Below, in pieces: positions 1 to 8,957 of a stretch of DNA of 34,973 nt. Source of the stretch: UBA1672 sp964351365. Its GTDB lineage: Bacteria; Pseudomonadota; Alphaproteobacteria; Micavibrionales; Micavibrionaceae. The position numbers and the translations under genes are program-made. The DNA lies in the NCBI GenBank assembly GCA_964351365.1, contig CAYGNP010000023.1, positions 1 to 34,973 on the forward strand, in the 5' to 3' direction. Position 1 is the first letter of the stretch. Every line of letters starts with the position of its first letter. The notes below the pieces were generated by a model. It was not told where the DNA came from and did not search any database. It worked only from the letters and a program-made list of their open reading frames with translations.

Positions 1-1
1 C

Positions 2-3000
2 TACTTTTGCGCATGTCCTCACGATAACTTTCTTCTGTTATCTAGGACAGCCCCTAAAGTAATTCTTTTAGGCGGTGTTGAAAGCATTGATGATGTTTAT
101 ATAAGCTATAACAATGGGATCACGAGTACCAGAATTTCCGAAGATAATATAGGTTTTATTACAGATAAATTTGATAATCAAATTTCCGGCAGTTCTGGAG
201 ATAATGTGTTTATCGCGTCAGAAGCTGAAGGTGAGCGTCATAGTCTCTTATCTTTCTCAGGAAATAATAGTTATGTTTTTGATTTAAGTTACTCGGGTCA
301 CACTACGATCAATAGTTTTTCTTTTCCTTTTTATGAGGTCAGTGAGACAATTGTTATTAATGATGTCTCTTCAATTTCTGATGTACAGCTTATTCGTTAT
401 AGTAATACTCCTGATTCTGTTAATGTTTATTATGGGGCTCAGGGAGGGATTGCGCTTACAGGAAGCGGCTTAGCAACAAGCTTTATGATTAGCACTGGAG
501 AGGGGTTGTTATATGACTTGCCTGATCTTGAAGTTGTTACGTATGGGACGAATAATAGTGATCGGGTTGTTTTCGGCTTTGGAAGTAACATAGTGGGAGA
601 TCTTGAAGGGTTTTCTGTTAATGACAAGATATATGGTCTATATGGCGATGACAGAATATTAGGCGGTGAAGGTAATGATTACATAGATGGTGGGTTTGGT
701 GATGATGAAATTCATGGGGATGCTGGCGCCGATACACTTATTGATACTGAAGGTGATGATCTGTATTTTGTTGATAATGAAGATGTGTTGATTGCCGGTG
801 CAGGCATTAACGAAGTTCGTGGCGATAATGAAAATACAGATCTGCTTGGTTTCACAGTTGATTTTACAGCGTATGGAAACGCAGACAATTTAGGATTATA
901 TCGAGATATTTCCGGATTTAACTTTTCTGATTTTACCCTGTCTTACTCTGATGGGAGTATTGTGTTTGATCATTTTACCGATCTGACGGGATTACCTGTT
1001 GTAATGATGCCTGATGGACAAACAGTTTCTATACAGAATTTGATAATTGTGGCGCAAGGGAGCGATGAAAGAGACTCATATGAGGAGGCTGGTTTCTGGC
1101 CGCTTGGTATTGGTGGTGTAAATGATCTTATATATGCGGGGGCGGGAGACGATTACTTTGTTTTATCTTACGGCCAGGATGTTGTTTTCGCAGGTGCCGG
1201 GAATGATTATATTCAAGGTGACTTCAATATAGGTGGGAATAACACACTCACGGTTTATGGTGAAGACGGGGATGACCAGATTTTCGGTGATGTTAACAGT
1301 GACCACCTGGACGGAGGTGCGGGGAATGACACGTTGATTGGTTGGGGTGGAGGTGATTACCTTGCGGGAGGTAAAGGAAATGATATTTATTTTATGCAGT
1401 ATGCATTCAATGAAATCGGTAACCCGGTTGCAGATGGAGATATGGTTATATTTGATGAAGATGGCGAAGAAGACGGTGTTTTTCTTGCTCTTACAACAGA
1501 TATTTCAACTTTATCAATTACAGCTGACGAGGAAGACCTTATTCTTTATTATGATGGTGGCTCAGTGCGGTTTACTGGACAACTTAGCGAAGAAGATGGT
1601 TCTCTTGTAGAATTGTTAGGACTTGCTGATGGCACAGTTCTTGATTTGATTAACTATGAAAGCTGGTATTCTTCTGTTTTTACTGGGACAGTCGTGGCGG
1701 AGACGTTGTATGGTAATGCGGGTGATAACACACTCAATGGTCTTGAGGGCAATGACACGCTGATTGGCGGAGCAGGGAATGATGTTTTGAACGGTGGTGC
1801 CGGGGATGATAGTTATGTGTTCAACCTTGGTGATGGCGTAAACACAATCAACGAAACATCCGGGTTTGATACACTTGATCTTGGCGCTGGTATTGTGCTG
1901 TCTGATTTAACATTTACACAAGTTGGAAATGATTTGAATATTCAAATTGCGAGCGGTTTTATCATCAGCGACTTTTTCTCTGGTGATCCAAATATGATTG
2001 TTGAACAAATTCGTTTTGATGATAACAGCCTCTTTGATTTAACAAGTCTTCTCTCAAGTGACGATACATTCATTGGAACAACTGCGGTTGAAGCGTTTGA
2101 CGGTGGAGATGGAACTGATACTGTGGATTACAGCGCATCTGCGGGGCGCGTAACGGTGGATTTACAGGCCGGTACGGGTACGCATAATGATGCGGAAGGG
2201 GATAGCTTTATCTCGATTGAAAATGTGATTGGTACAGCCTATGGGCCGGATACTTTTTACGGGAATGCTGCGCAGAATCATTTTCAGGGATTGGCTGGAG
2301 CAGACCGCCTGTTTGGCAGTGCAGGTGCGGATATTCTTGATGGCGGTGCGGATAATGATGAGGTGTACTATAATTTATCTGACCGCGGGGTGGATGTAGA
2401 TTTAATGCGCAGCATACAAATCGGTGGTTATGCGCAGGGTGATGAATTGATTTCTATCGAACATGCATTTGGATCAGATCTTTATGATGTAATTAAGGGC
2501 AGCGATGATTATAACCGCCTGTATGGACGATATGGGGATGACATCATTGAGGGGCGCGATGGGGATGATGATCTTTATGGCGATCAGGATAACGACTGGC
2601 TCTTTGGTGGTAATGGTGCTGATGAGCTTCATGGAGGAACGCAAGATGATGTACTGAACGGCGGGGCTGGTCATGATCTGCTTGATGGTGGGGATGGATT
2701 TGATACGGCAGTATTTTCAGGTAATTATGCCGATTACACAATAACAAGCTCCAGCATAACAGGCACGGATGGAACAGATACGCTTATTGATATTGAGCGT
2801 TTGCAATTTGCCAACGGGCATTATCAAGATGGATTATTTACAGCCAATCTTGCTCCTGTTGCACAGAATGACATGTTTAGTGGCGATCAAGATAGCCTGA
2901 TCACGGGTAATGTTTTGGCGGATAATGCGCTTAGCGTGATTGCGGACAGCTATACCACCATGCATGGCTCTGTAGTGATTAATGAGGCGGGAGACTTTAT

Positions 3001-4417
3001 CTATACACCGTTCAATGGCATGTCCGGCTCAGACAGCTTTACTTACCGTCTGCAAGATGTGCATGGCGCGCTGGCCTTGGGCACAGTGAGCCTGACGATT
3101 GCTGCACAATCTATTGCAGCAAATGAAACCTTTATTGCAAGCTCTGTGGCGGAGGCTTTTGATGGTGGGTCTGGTGTTGATACTGTTGATTACAGAAGCT
3201 CGCCTGATCGTGTGACGGTTGATTTAGCGGGCGGCACAGGCACGCATAATTATGCGCAAGGCGATAGCTACAGTGGCATTGAAAATATTATTGGTAGCCA
3301 TTACGCCTTTGACTCGCTCTATGGGGATGATGCGGATAATAACATATGGGCGCTGGAGGGCGCGGACCGTATTTACGGTAGTCTTGGTGCTGACTTTGCT
3401 GATGGCGGACTAGATTTTGATACGGTCTATTATAATAACTCAAATGCGGCGGTGGATATTGATTTGATGCGTAATACCCAGATTGGCGGCTATGCACAGG
3501 GCGATCGTCTGGTCTCGATTGAATATATTCACGGCTCTTCGAATTACGGCGATACGCTCAAGGGTGATGCAGGCTTTAACCGTCTCTACGGGCGCGGCGG
3601 AGATGATTTACTCGATGATCGCGCTGGTGATGGACAGATATACGGTGAAGGCGGGGATGATATGCTCATCTACACGTTTGGCGAAAATATCTGGAACAGT
3701 GATATTTATTACGGGAATACGGGCTTTGATACGCTCCAGCTCTATTTTACCTCTGATGAGTATACGAATGCCGTGCAGGATGAGATCACTCTGTTTGAAG
3801 GCTTCCTTGCCTCAAATCAGGATATAAACGTAAATTACGGGAACAGCTTTAGCTTTAGTGCTATGGATCTCACAACGAATGCCGTTGAGGCTTTGGAGGT
3901 CTATGTGGATGGCATGCTTCAATTGGGTGGCGGATCACAGGCGATGATGTTCGGCGGCGGTGGGGGCATTAGTAGTTTTGCAATCGCTCAGCCATCTCAA
4001 GGCTATATTGCAACGCCGGTAACAGTCTCACTTTCTCAGCAGTATTTTGGCAGTTTTTCTGTAATGAAATATGGCACGCAGTCTTTTATGGTTTCGGATC
4101 AAAGCGGCAACGGTGTTGAAGATTTGTTCTATTTCTCGAAAGATGCCCTAAATACGAATAAAGCGGATAAGATTTCAAATTTTAATCTCTCCGAAGGTGA
4201 TACACTTGATTTTACCGATATTCTGGAAGGGTATAATCCGCTCAGCGATGCGATCACTGATTTTATCAAAGTCACTGAGCGCAAGGGTAACACACACATA
4301 GCAATTGATGCGGATGGTCTTGGGAACGATTATAAATTCCACAAAACTGTTATCCTGAAAGACACGATTAACCTCACTGTTCATGACCTGATTGATGAGG
4401 GCGGGATATTGGTGTAG
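2..4417 (+). CDS. RTX-type calcium-binding protein, type I secretion substrate (5'-partial)
   Basis: The frame is open from base 2 with no stop; the first possible start codon in frame is GTG 206, but coding-like sequence continues upstream, so the gene very probably begins outside the window. Glycine/aspartate-rich RTX nonapeptides (GGxGxDxLx type) cluster at about nt 628-735, 1136-1390 and 1700-1815. A haemolysin-related segment follows (about 1815-2060). Two long copies of a serralysin-C-terminal-like module (DTVDY...VTVDL...GTGTHN...IENVIG) lie at about 2095-2820 and 3155-3670, separated by a VCBS/cadherin-like domain (APVAQND...GNVL...DSFTYRL, about 2850-3110). The last 110 residues (DKISNFNLSEGDTLDFTDIL ... 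LIDEGGILV) resemble the C-terminal type I secretion target region. The expected product is a secreted, calcium-folded surface protein or adhesin; no enzyme domain is visible. No secretion genes are in the window. The first ~50 bases look less RTX-like and could be assembly edge. Confidence 0.85.
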   Translation, partial: YFCACPHDNFLLLSRTAPKVILLGGVESIDDVYISYNNGITSTRISEDNIGFITDKFDNQISGSSGDNVFIASEAEGERHSLLSFSGNNSYVFDLSYSGHTTINSFSFPFYEVSETIVINDVSSISDVQLIRYSNTPDSVNVYYGAQGGIALTGSGLATSFMISTGEGLLYDLPDLEVVTYGTNNSDRVVFGFGSNIVGDLEGFSVNDKIYGLYGDDRILGGEGNDYIDGGFGDDEIHGDAGADTLIDTEGDDLYFVDNEDVLIAGAGINEVRGDNENTDLLGFTVDFTAYGNADNLGLYRDISGFNFSDFTLSYSDGSIVFDHFTDLTGLPVVMMPDGQTVSIQNLIIVAQGSDERDSYEEAGFWPLGIGGVNDLIYAGAGDDYFVLSYGQDVVFAGAGNDYIQGDFNIGGNNTLTVYGEDGDDQIFGDVNSDHLDGGAGNDTLIGWGGGDYLAGGKGNDIYFMQYAFNEIGNPVADGDMVIFDEDGEEDGVFLALTTDISTLSITADEEDLILYYDGGSVRFTGQLSEEDGSLVELLGLADGTVLDLINYESWYSSVFTGTVVAETLYGNAGDNTLNGLEGNDTLIGGAGNDVLNGGAGDDSYVFNLGDGVNTINETSGFDTLDLGAGIVLSDLTFTQVGNDLNIQIASGFIISDFFSGDPNMIVEQIRFDDNSLFDLTSLLSSDDTFIGTTAVEAFDGGDGTDTVDYSASAGRVTVDLQAGTGTHNDAEGDSFISIENVIGTAYGPDTFYGNAAQNHFQGLAGADRLFGSAGADILDGGADNDEVYYNLSDRGVDVDLMRSIQIGGYAQGDELISIEHAFGSDLYDVIKGSDDYNRLYGRYGDDIIEGRDGDDDLYGDQDNDWLFGGNGADELHGGTQDDVLNGGAGHDLLDGGDGFDTAVFSGNYADYTITSSSITGTDGTDTLIDIERLQFANGHYQDGLFTANLAPVAQNDMFSGDQDSLITGNVLADNALSVIADSYTTMHGSVVINEAGDFIYTPFNGMSGSDSFTYRLQDVHGALALGTVSLTIAAQSIAANETFIASSVAEAFDGGSGVDTVDYRSSPDRVTVDLAGGTGTHNYAQGDSYSGIENIIGSHYAFDSLYGDDADNNIWALEGADRIYGSLGADFADGGLDFDTVYYNNSNAAVDIDLMRNTQIGGYAQGDRLVSIEYIHGSSNYGDTLKGDAGFNRLYGRGGDDLLDDRAGDGQIYGEGGDDMLIYTFGENIWNSDIYYGNTGFDTLQLYFTSDEYTNAVQDEITLFEGFLASNQDINVNYGNSFSFSAMDLTTNAVEALEVYVDGMLQLGGGSQAMMFGGGGGISSFAIAQPSQGYIATPVTVSLSQQYFGSFSVMKYGTQSFMVSDQSGNGVEDLFYFSKDALNTNKADKISNFNLSEGDTLDFTDILEGYNPLSDAITDFIKVTERKGNTHIAIDADGLGNDYKFHKTVILKDTINLTVHDLIDEGGILV

Positions 4418-4475
4418 GTAAAGATAATTCTGGTGGTCAACCCCCATTTTTTAATCCAGTTTTAGGTTTGTAATG

Positions 4476-4673
4476 TTAGCAGTTGTTCTGTTGTAAGGGG
4501 AGAGATTTGAGGAGCGTAGCGGAGCAAATCTCTCCCCTTACATGCATCATCGGCATGGGCGCTTTGTAGCCAAGCGAGCTATGCGGCCTGATGTGATTAT
4601 AATGCCTGCGCCAATCCTCGATGATCACTTGCGCTTCTTTGAGTGTGTAAAACATCTCACCATTGAGGCATTC
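4476..4673 (-). pseudogene. IS3-family transposase (OrfB) C-terminal fragment, minus strand
   Basis: The minus-strand reading ECLNGEMFYTLKEAQ followed by IEDWRRHYNHIRPHSSLGYKAP matches the end of the IS3-family DDE transposase (integrase catalytic core; the final E of the DDE triad lies in this type of segment). Homology begins at ECLN (4673) and stops about 25 residues before the stop codon, where the frame runs through the 4492-4542 palindrome. The upstream two thirds of the transposase and OrfA are missing, so it is a dead remnant. It is joined head to head with a different IS3 fragment on the plus strand. Confidence 0.75.
4492..4542. repeat. Long perfect inverted repeat beside the IS3 remnant
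   Basis: A 17-base arm (TGTAAGGGGAGAGATTT, 4492-4508) is followed by a 17-base loop and its exact reverse complement (4526-4542). It overlaps the 3' end of the minus-strand transposase stump. It could be a strong hairpin or a pair of IS-type ends (TG...CA termini). No T-run follows on the plus strand, so a rho-independent terminator is not well supported. Confidence 0.75.
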
Positions 4674-4847
4674 AACAGCAGGTTCAGGCAAGAATGTCTG
4701 AATACAGCTTGGTTTTTGAGCCTGAATGATGCAAAATCCAGAATTGAGGATTGGCGCATGGAGTACAACACCTCCAGACCTCACTCAGCCATTGGGAATA
4801 TCCCTCCGGCAGAGTTTGTAAGGCTTTCATCACTGGCTCGCCAGTGA
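4662..4847 (+). pseudogene. IS3-family transposase (OrfB) C-terminal fragment, plus strand
   Basis: The plus-strand reading IEAFNSRFRQECLN, then WFLSLNDAKSRIEDWRMEYN and SRPHSAIGNIPPAEF, is a clear IS3-family OrfB C-terminus, of a subgroup different from the adjacent minus-strand stump. The open frame reaches back to 4542, but the residues before 4662 do not look like transposase and are read from the antisense of the neighbouring stump. Only about 60 residues survive, so it cannot be active. The stop codon lies inside a perfect 14-base inverted repeat (4824-4853). Confidence 0.75.
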
Positions 4848-4853
4848 TGAAAG
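4824..4853. repeat. Perfect 14-bp-arm palindrome at end of transposase fragment
   Basis: CTTTCATCACTGGC (4824-4837), two bases, then the exact reverse complement (4840-4853). It contains the stop codon of the plus-strand IS3 fragment. It may be a terminator-like hairpin of the original IS, but no T-run follows on either strand. Confidence 0.7.
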
Positions 4854-5154
4854 AAAAGGAAACGGAGTTTTTCTCATAACCCGTGGTCCGAACAATTGGG
4901 CAAGTAAACTATCAAGTTTGTCTTCATCCCAAGCTTGAGTCACTTCTAGGGTCTTTTCTTTTCTCAGTAACATACGCAACTACTTTCTTCATCGATCTTA
5001 AGTTAAGAAGATATACTATATATTCAGCATGATGAATGTTAGATTTTCATGGCGTTGTTCACCATTTTGTTACCCCAGTGTTACCCCGTAGGATTTTGGC
5101 GCATAGGCTCTGGAGGCTGTTGCTCTATAAGATAATGATTTTTAAGGGAGAAAA
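4854..5154. other. AT-rich non-coding stretch between IS remnant and tRNA-Met
   Basis: No convincing gene is present on either strand. A short minus-strand frame (MKKVVAYVTEKRKDPRSD..., about 22 codons) lacks other support. A possible IS right end lies at about 4870-4895, directly after the transposase fragment. A tandem-like GTTACCCC pair sits near 5070-5088. The 8-mer CCAGAGCC of the tRNA 3' end recurs near 5107-5114 (minus strand), too short to be called an attachment site. Confidence 0.4.
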
Positions 5155-5229
5155 TGGTGGCTCTGGGGTGATTTGAACACCCGACCAAAGGATTATGATT
5201 CCTCTGCTCTACCACTGAGCTACAGAGCC
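5155..5229 (-). tRNA. tRNA-Met (anticodon CAT)
   Basis: Reading the minus strand, the acceptor arm GGCTCTG pairs with CAGAGCC, followed by discriminator A and an encoded CCA (5155-5157). The D arm is GCTC/GAGC. The anticodon arm GAGGA / loop ATCATAA / TCCTT gives anticodon CAT. The T arm is GGGTG / TTCAAAT / CACCC. The GGAATCATAATCC anticodon region resembles alphaproteobacterial elongator tRNA-Met. tRNA-Ile with a lysidine-modified CAT is the alternative. The 3' end faces the accessory region (positions below 5155), the orientation expected when a tRNA serves as an integration site. Confidence 0.92.
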
Positions 5230-5271
5230 TTGATAATTGTGCGCGTATAAAGCCAAGTTTTACCTTTTTTG

Positions 5272-6396
5272 TCAAGCATTAGATGTGCCGGTGATCCAGC
5301 CGCCGCCGATGACGCGGTCGCCTTCGTAACATACGGCGGCCTGACCTGCGGAAATGCCGTAATGGGGGTTGTCTAGATGGATTTGCGCTGTTGTGCCCTC
5401 CAGATGCAGGGTTGCGGGGGTGGGTTGCATGACTGAGCGAAATTTAACATAGATGGGTTTTTTCGTGTGTTTTTCACTGAGCAGCCAGTTGCAATCGCTG
5501 ATGTGCAGGACATTGCGGGCGAGGGCTTCTTTCGGGCCGACGGTGATTTCATTCTTCTGGGCGTTAATCGATACGACATAGAGTGGTTCGTTATTGTCCG
5601 ATACGCCTCCGCCTATGCCAATGCCGCGGCGCTGGCCGATTGTGTAGTGGATGATGCCGTTATGATCGCCGACAATGCGACCATCAACATGGACGATTTT
5701 GCCAGGCTTTTCTGCGCCGGGGCGGATTTTCTTAACCACTTTTGCGTAATCGCCGTCGGGAACGAAGCAGATATCCTGGCTGTCGGGTTTATCGGCGTTG
5801 AGCAGCCCTAAGCGCTGTGCGTGCTGGCGGGTGACATCCTTGCTCCAACCGCCAAGGGGAAAGCGCAGAAAATCTAGCTGCTCCTGCGTTGTGGCGAAGA
5901 GGAAATAGCTTTGATCCTTGCCGGTATCTTTGGCGCGTTTAAGGTGGGCGCGGCCGTTCTCGTCGGTAATGCGCTGAATGTAGTGGCCGGTGGCCATGCA
6001 ATCGGCGTCAAGGTCATGCGCGACTTTGAGCAGGTCACGGAATTTCACGCTCTGATTGCAGCGCACGCAGGGTATGGGCGTCTCTCCCTTGAGGTAGCTG
6101 TCGGCGAAATCATCAATAACGCTCTCGCGGAAATTGCTCTGGTAATTCAGGACATAGTGCGGGAAGCCAAAGGTTTCGGCCACGCGTTTGGCATCGTAAA
6201 TATCTTGTCCCGCACAGCAGGTCTTGCTTTTGACAGTGGCGCTCTCGCCCATGTCATAAAGCTGGAGGGTGACGCCGATGACGTCATAGCCTTCCTCGTG
6301 CAAAAGGGCGGCGCATACCGATGAATCCACCCCGCCCGACATCGCAACGACAACGCGGGTGTCTTTTGGGTCTTTGTTTATGCCTAAGCTGTTCAT
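5272..6396 (-). CDS. mnmA: tRNA-specific 2-thiouridylase MnmA
   Basis: MnmA adenylates and thiolates U34 of tRNA-Lys, -Glu and -Gln, the s2 part of mnm5s2U34. The PP-loop SGGVDSS is at residues 20-26 (numbered from the ATG at 6396). The catalytic cysteine pair is Cys113 in PCVRCNQSVKF and Cys210 in SQDICFVPDG, matching E. coli Cys102 and Cys199. The C-terminal beta-barrel (YTIGQRRGIGIGGG and following) is complete. At 374 residues the length is normal. A GTG at 6456 would add 20 hydrophobic residues and overlap the LysR gene, so ATG 6396 is preferred, although no strong ribosome binding site is visible. It lies 45 bp downstream of the lysR stop on the same strand and may be cotranscribed. Confidence 0.96.
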   Translation of the reverse strand: MNSLGINKDPKDTRVVVAMSGGVDSSVCAALLHEEGYDVIGVTLQLYDMGESATVKSKTCCAGQDIYDAKRVAETFGFPHYVLNYQSNFRESVIDDFADSYLKGETPIPCVRCNQSVKFRDLLKVAHDLDADCMATGHYIQRITDENGRAHLKRAKDTGKDQSYFLFATTQEQLDFLRFPLGGWSKDVTRQHAQRLGLLNADKPDSQDICFVPDGDYAKVVKKIRPGAEKPGKIVHVDGRIVGDHNGIIHYTIGQRRGIGIGGGVSDNNEPLYVVSINAQKNEITVGPKEALARNVLHISDCNWLLSEKHTKKPIYVKFRSVMQPTPATLHLEGTTAQIHLDNPHYGISAGQAAVCYEGDRVIGGGWITGTSNA

Positions 6397-6440
6397 GGCG
6401 CGGACTATAAGGTTTGCAGCGAAGAAAAACAAGTTTTCTA

Positions 6441-7328
6441 TTATGTGCTTGCGCACAGAGATGGGTCATTCTCAAGGGCAAAGATAATATGTTCAGCTAA
6501 GCGTTCGGCAGCGTCGTTCGTTGTTTGTTTGTTTTGTATGAGATCAATTTCTATAGGGGAGAGGGCAGGCAGGCCACAATTATGCTCAAGTGAGATTAGT
6601 CCATGTACTTGAGAGAGCATCTCTTTTGGGATGGCGGTGATACCAAGGCCGGAACGCGCAGCAGCTATTCGTCCATTCATGCTGGCGCTTGTGAAGACGG
6701 TTCGCCATTTTATGCGTTTTTTATCAAAGGACTCAATCATTTTGCTGCGGTACACACAGGGAGCTGGAGATAAAATAAGTGGGAGAGTTGAGTCTTTTGA
6801 AAAACTATGTTTTTGTTGACCAACCCATATCAGCTCTTCTCGCCATACTTTATTGCCGTATATTTTGCTTTTGTTATCGCGCTTGATCAGGATAACATCA
6901 AATGCTCCTTTTTCGAAGTTCTCTAAAAGATCATGTGACATGCCGCATTGTACCTCTAAGGCAACAGAGGGGTGGGATTTTGCAAATTTTACCAATACAT
7001 CCGGGAGGTGGTTTGTTGCGAAGGCCTCTGGAGCACCGAGCCGAACAACGCCAGAGATATCTGCTTTGGAAATGCGGCCGAAGGCTTCGTCGTTGAGCGT
7101 AATAATTTGACGTGCATAGGGCAGGAGCACCTCTCCCTCGGAGGTTATGCTGAGGCCACGTGTATTTCTAATGAATATGCTTTTCTGAAGTGTATCTTCT
7201 AACTTTTTAATCTGTTGTGAAATTGTTGATTGTGTGCGGCCTAATCGTTCGGCTGCATGGGAAAAGTTTCCCGTTTCGTAAACAGTTATAAAGGAGCGGA
7301 GCAGGTCAATATCTATGTTTCTGAACAT
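6441..7328 (-). CDS. LysR-family transcriptional regulator
   Basis: The N-terminus (IDLLRSFITVYETGNFSHAA, then RLGRTQSTISQQIKKLE) is a classic LysR winged helix-turn-helix, residues 4-63. A periplasmic-binding-like effector domain follows (SGVVRLGAPEAFATNHLPDVL onward, about 90-290). The full length is 295 residues, as usual. The start ATG at 7328 has no obvious ribosome binding site. LysR proteins often control a divergent neighbour. Here the divergent gene is icd, 414 bp away, with a small palindrome TGACT-AA-AGTCA at 7567-7578 between them, but a link is only a guess. The inducer is unknown. Confidence 0.92.
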   Translation of the reverse strand: MFRNIDIDLLRSFITVYETGNFSHAAERLGRTQSTISQQIKKLEDTLQKSIFIRNTRGLSITSEGEVLLPYARQIITLNDEAFGRISKADISGVVRLGAPEAFATNHLPDVLVKFAKSHPSVALEVQCGMSHDLLENFEKGAFDVILIKRDNKSKIYGNKVWREELIWVGQQKHSFSKDSTLPLILSPAPCVYRSKMIESFDKKRIKWRTVFTSASMNGRIAAARSGLGITAIPKEMLSQVHGLISLEHNCGLPALSPIEIDLIQNKQTTNDAAERLAEHIIFALENDPSLCAST

Positions 7329-7742
7329 AGGTTTAATATATTTAAAATTATAATAACTGTAAACATATTAATTAATTTTAGAAATAAATGAAAATGAGTT
7401 ATCTTATCTTTGTACACAAAACGAAAACTTAAATGAAAGGAGTTAACGTTGAGATCTAAGCCTTTTATTCTTGAGGATATACGCACAAGGAGCTTTAAGA
7501 CGACAAAGTTAAACTCGGGAAGGTATAAGTAGTTTTTAGTATAATTTCTTCTCTCCACACACACTTTGACTAAAGTCAGGGGGGTAGCAAAATCTGTGCA
7601 GACAAAATTTATTTAATGCTTCGAGCCTTATTTGTATGGACTGCCAGTATACGCTAGCCTCCTGATTTTTTATTCTTTTTCTATCCTGAGACTCATGTAA
7701 GCTTTAGTTATATAAAATTACAGCTAAAGAGGATTCGCAGCC
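7329..7742. promoter_or_regulatory. Divergent lysR-icd intergenic region with palindrome TGACT-AA-AGTCA
   Basis: 414 bp lie between the divergent lysR and icd starts. The region is AT-rich and I see no gene in it. A small symmetric motif TGACT-AA-AGTCA lies at 7567-7578. A weak promoter-like pair TGAGAC (7687) and TATAAA (7711) with an 18-base spacer precedes icd, whose ribosome binding site AAAGAGGA is at about 7726-7733. An 83-codon minus-strand frame at 7313-7564 overlaps the lysR start and has no family resemblance. Confidence 0.35.
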
Positions 7743-8957
7743 ATGAGCAAAATCAAAGTCGATACACCGCTTGTTGAGATTGACGGGGATGAGATGACCC
7801 GCATTATCTGGGCGTTTATTAAAGAAAAGCTGATTTTGCCGTATCTGGATATTGATTTGAAATATTATGATCTGTCTATTCAAAACCGTGATGCAACGGA
7901 TGATCAGGTGACAGTCGATGCGGCGCATGCCATCCAGAAATACGGGGTGGGGGTGAAATGTGCGACGATTACGCCGGATGAAGGGCGGGTCAAGGAATTT
8001 GGCCTGAAGAAAATGTGGAAGTCGCCGAATGGGACGATCCGTAACATCCTTGGCGGGACGATCTTTCGCGCGCCCATTACATGCAAAAACGTGCCGCGCT
8101 ATGTTCCGGGGTGGGAAAATCCGATTATTGTTGGGCGGCATGCTTTTGGTGATCAATATAAAGCAACCGATATGAAGATTACTGAGCCGGGCGTGATGAA
8201 GATGGTGTTTACGCCCAAGGGCGGCGGGGAGCCTCAGGAGTGGGAGATTTTTGATTTCCCAAGTTCGGGCGTTGCGATGGGTATGTATAATCTGGATGAG
8301 AGTATTGAGGGCTTTGCGCGCTCAAGCTTTAATTATGGTTTGCTCCAGAATTATCCCGTTTATCTCTCGACGAAGAACACAATCCTCAAGCAATATGACG
8401 GGCGGTTTATTGAAATTTTCCAGCGCATTTTTGATGATGAGTTTAAGGGCAAGTATGAAAAATTGGGGCTGTTTTACGAGCACCGCCTGATTGATGACAT
8501 GGTGGCGCAGGCGGTTAAATCCAAGGGCGGCTTTGTCTGGGCGTGTAAGAATTATGACGGGGATGTGCAGAGCGATATTGTCGCGCAGGGTTTTGGCTCG
8601 CTTGGGCTGATGACCTCGGTTTTGCTGACGCCCGATGGTAAGACCGTTGAGGCGGAGGCCGCGCACGGTACGGTGACGCGCCATTACCGCCAGCACCAGC
8701 AGGGCAAGCCAACCTCGACGAACCCGATTGCCAGTATCTTTGCGTGGACGAGCGCGCTGAAATATCGGGGTAAGTTTGATGAGAATGAGGCGCTTGTGCG
8801 CTTTGCGGAAACGCTTGAGCGGGTGTGTGTCGGCACCGTAGAGCAGGGGCACATGACCAAGGATCTCGCGCTTTTGGTGAGTGATAGCCAAAAATATCTC
8901 ACCACGCAGGAGTTTTTGGACAGGCTGGTTGAGAATTTAGAAAAGGCAATGGCTTAG
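7743..8957 (+). CDS. icd: NADP-dependent isocitrate dehydrogenase (eukaryote-like type)
   Basis: It oxidatively decarboxylates isocitrate to 2-oxoglutarate in the TCA cycle, in the cytoplasm. The 404-residue protein starts MSKIKVDTPLVEIDGDEMTR and carries the dimeric eukaryotic-type IDH signatures: SPNGTIRNILGGTIFR (substrate-binding region), NYDGDVQSDIVAQGFGSLG (metal and substrate aspartates) and EAAHGTVTRHYR with SIFAWTSAL (NADP site). This subclass is the normal one in alphaproteobacteria. A good Shine-Dalgarno lies 8-10 bases before ATG. The stop codon overlaps by 4 bases the stop of the convergent Hpt-like gene, so there is no room for an intergenic terminator. Confidence 0.97.
   Translation: MSKIKVDTPLVEIDGDEMTRIIWAFIKEKLILPYLDIDLKYYDLSIQNRDATDDQVTVDAAHAIQKYGVGVKCATITPDEGRVKEFGLKKMWKSPNGTIRNILGGTIFRAPITCKNVPRYVPGWENPIIVGRHAFGDQYKATDMKITEPGVMKMVFTPKGGGEPQEWEIFDFPSSGVAMGMYNLDESIEGFARSSFNYGLLQNYPVYLSTKNTILKQYDGRFIEIFQRIFDDEFKGKYEKLGLFYEHRLIDDMVAQAVKSKGGFVWACKNYDGDVQSDIVAQGFGSLGLMTSVLLTPDGKTVEAEAAHGTVTRHYRQHQQGKPTSTNPIASIFAWTSALKYRGKFDENEALVRFAETLERVCVGTVEQGHMTKDLALLVSDSQKYLTTQEFLDRLVENLEKAMA

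Noticed and set aside
4542..4661. N-terminal part of the plus-strand transposase frame as a true protein start
   Set aside because: These residues are antisense readings of the other IS3 stump and do not resemble transposase.
5090..5165. att site created by integration at tRNA-Met
   Set aside because: Only an 8-base match to the tRNA 3' end is seen and there is no integrase gene in the window.
5081..5275. Minus-strand 64-codon open frame
   Set aside because: It runs through the tRNA-Met gene on the same strand (SVVEQRNHNPLVGCSNHPRA is a translated tRNA), so it is not a protein gene.
5911..6324. 137-codon frame antisense to mnmA
   Set aside because: Shadow of MnmA, whose catalytic motifs are intact on the other strand.
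7313..7564. Minus-strand 83-codon open frame upstream of lysR
   Set aside because: It overlaps the lysR start, is AT-rich, lacks a ribosome binding site and shows no family features.
8322..8891. 189-codon frame antisense to icd
   Set aside because: Composition (many R, H, L) is that of an antisense shadow of a strongly conserved enzyme gene.
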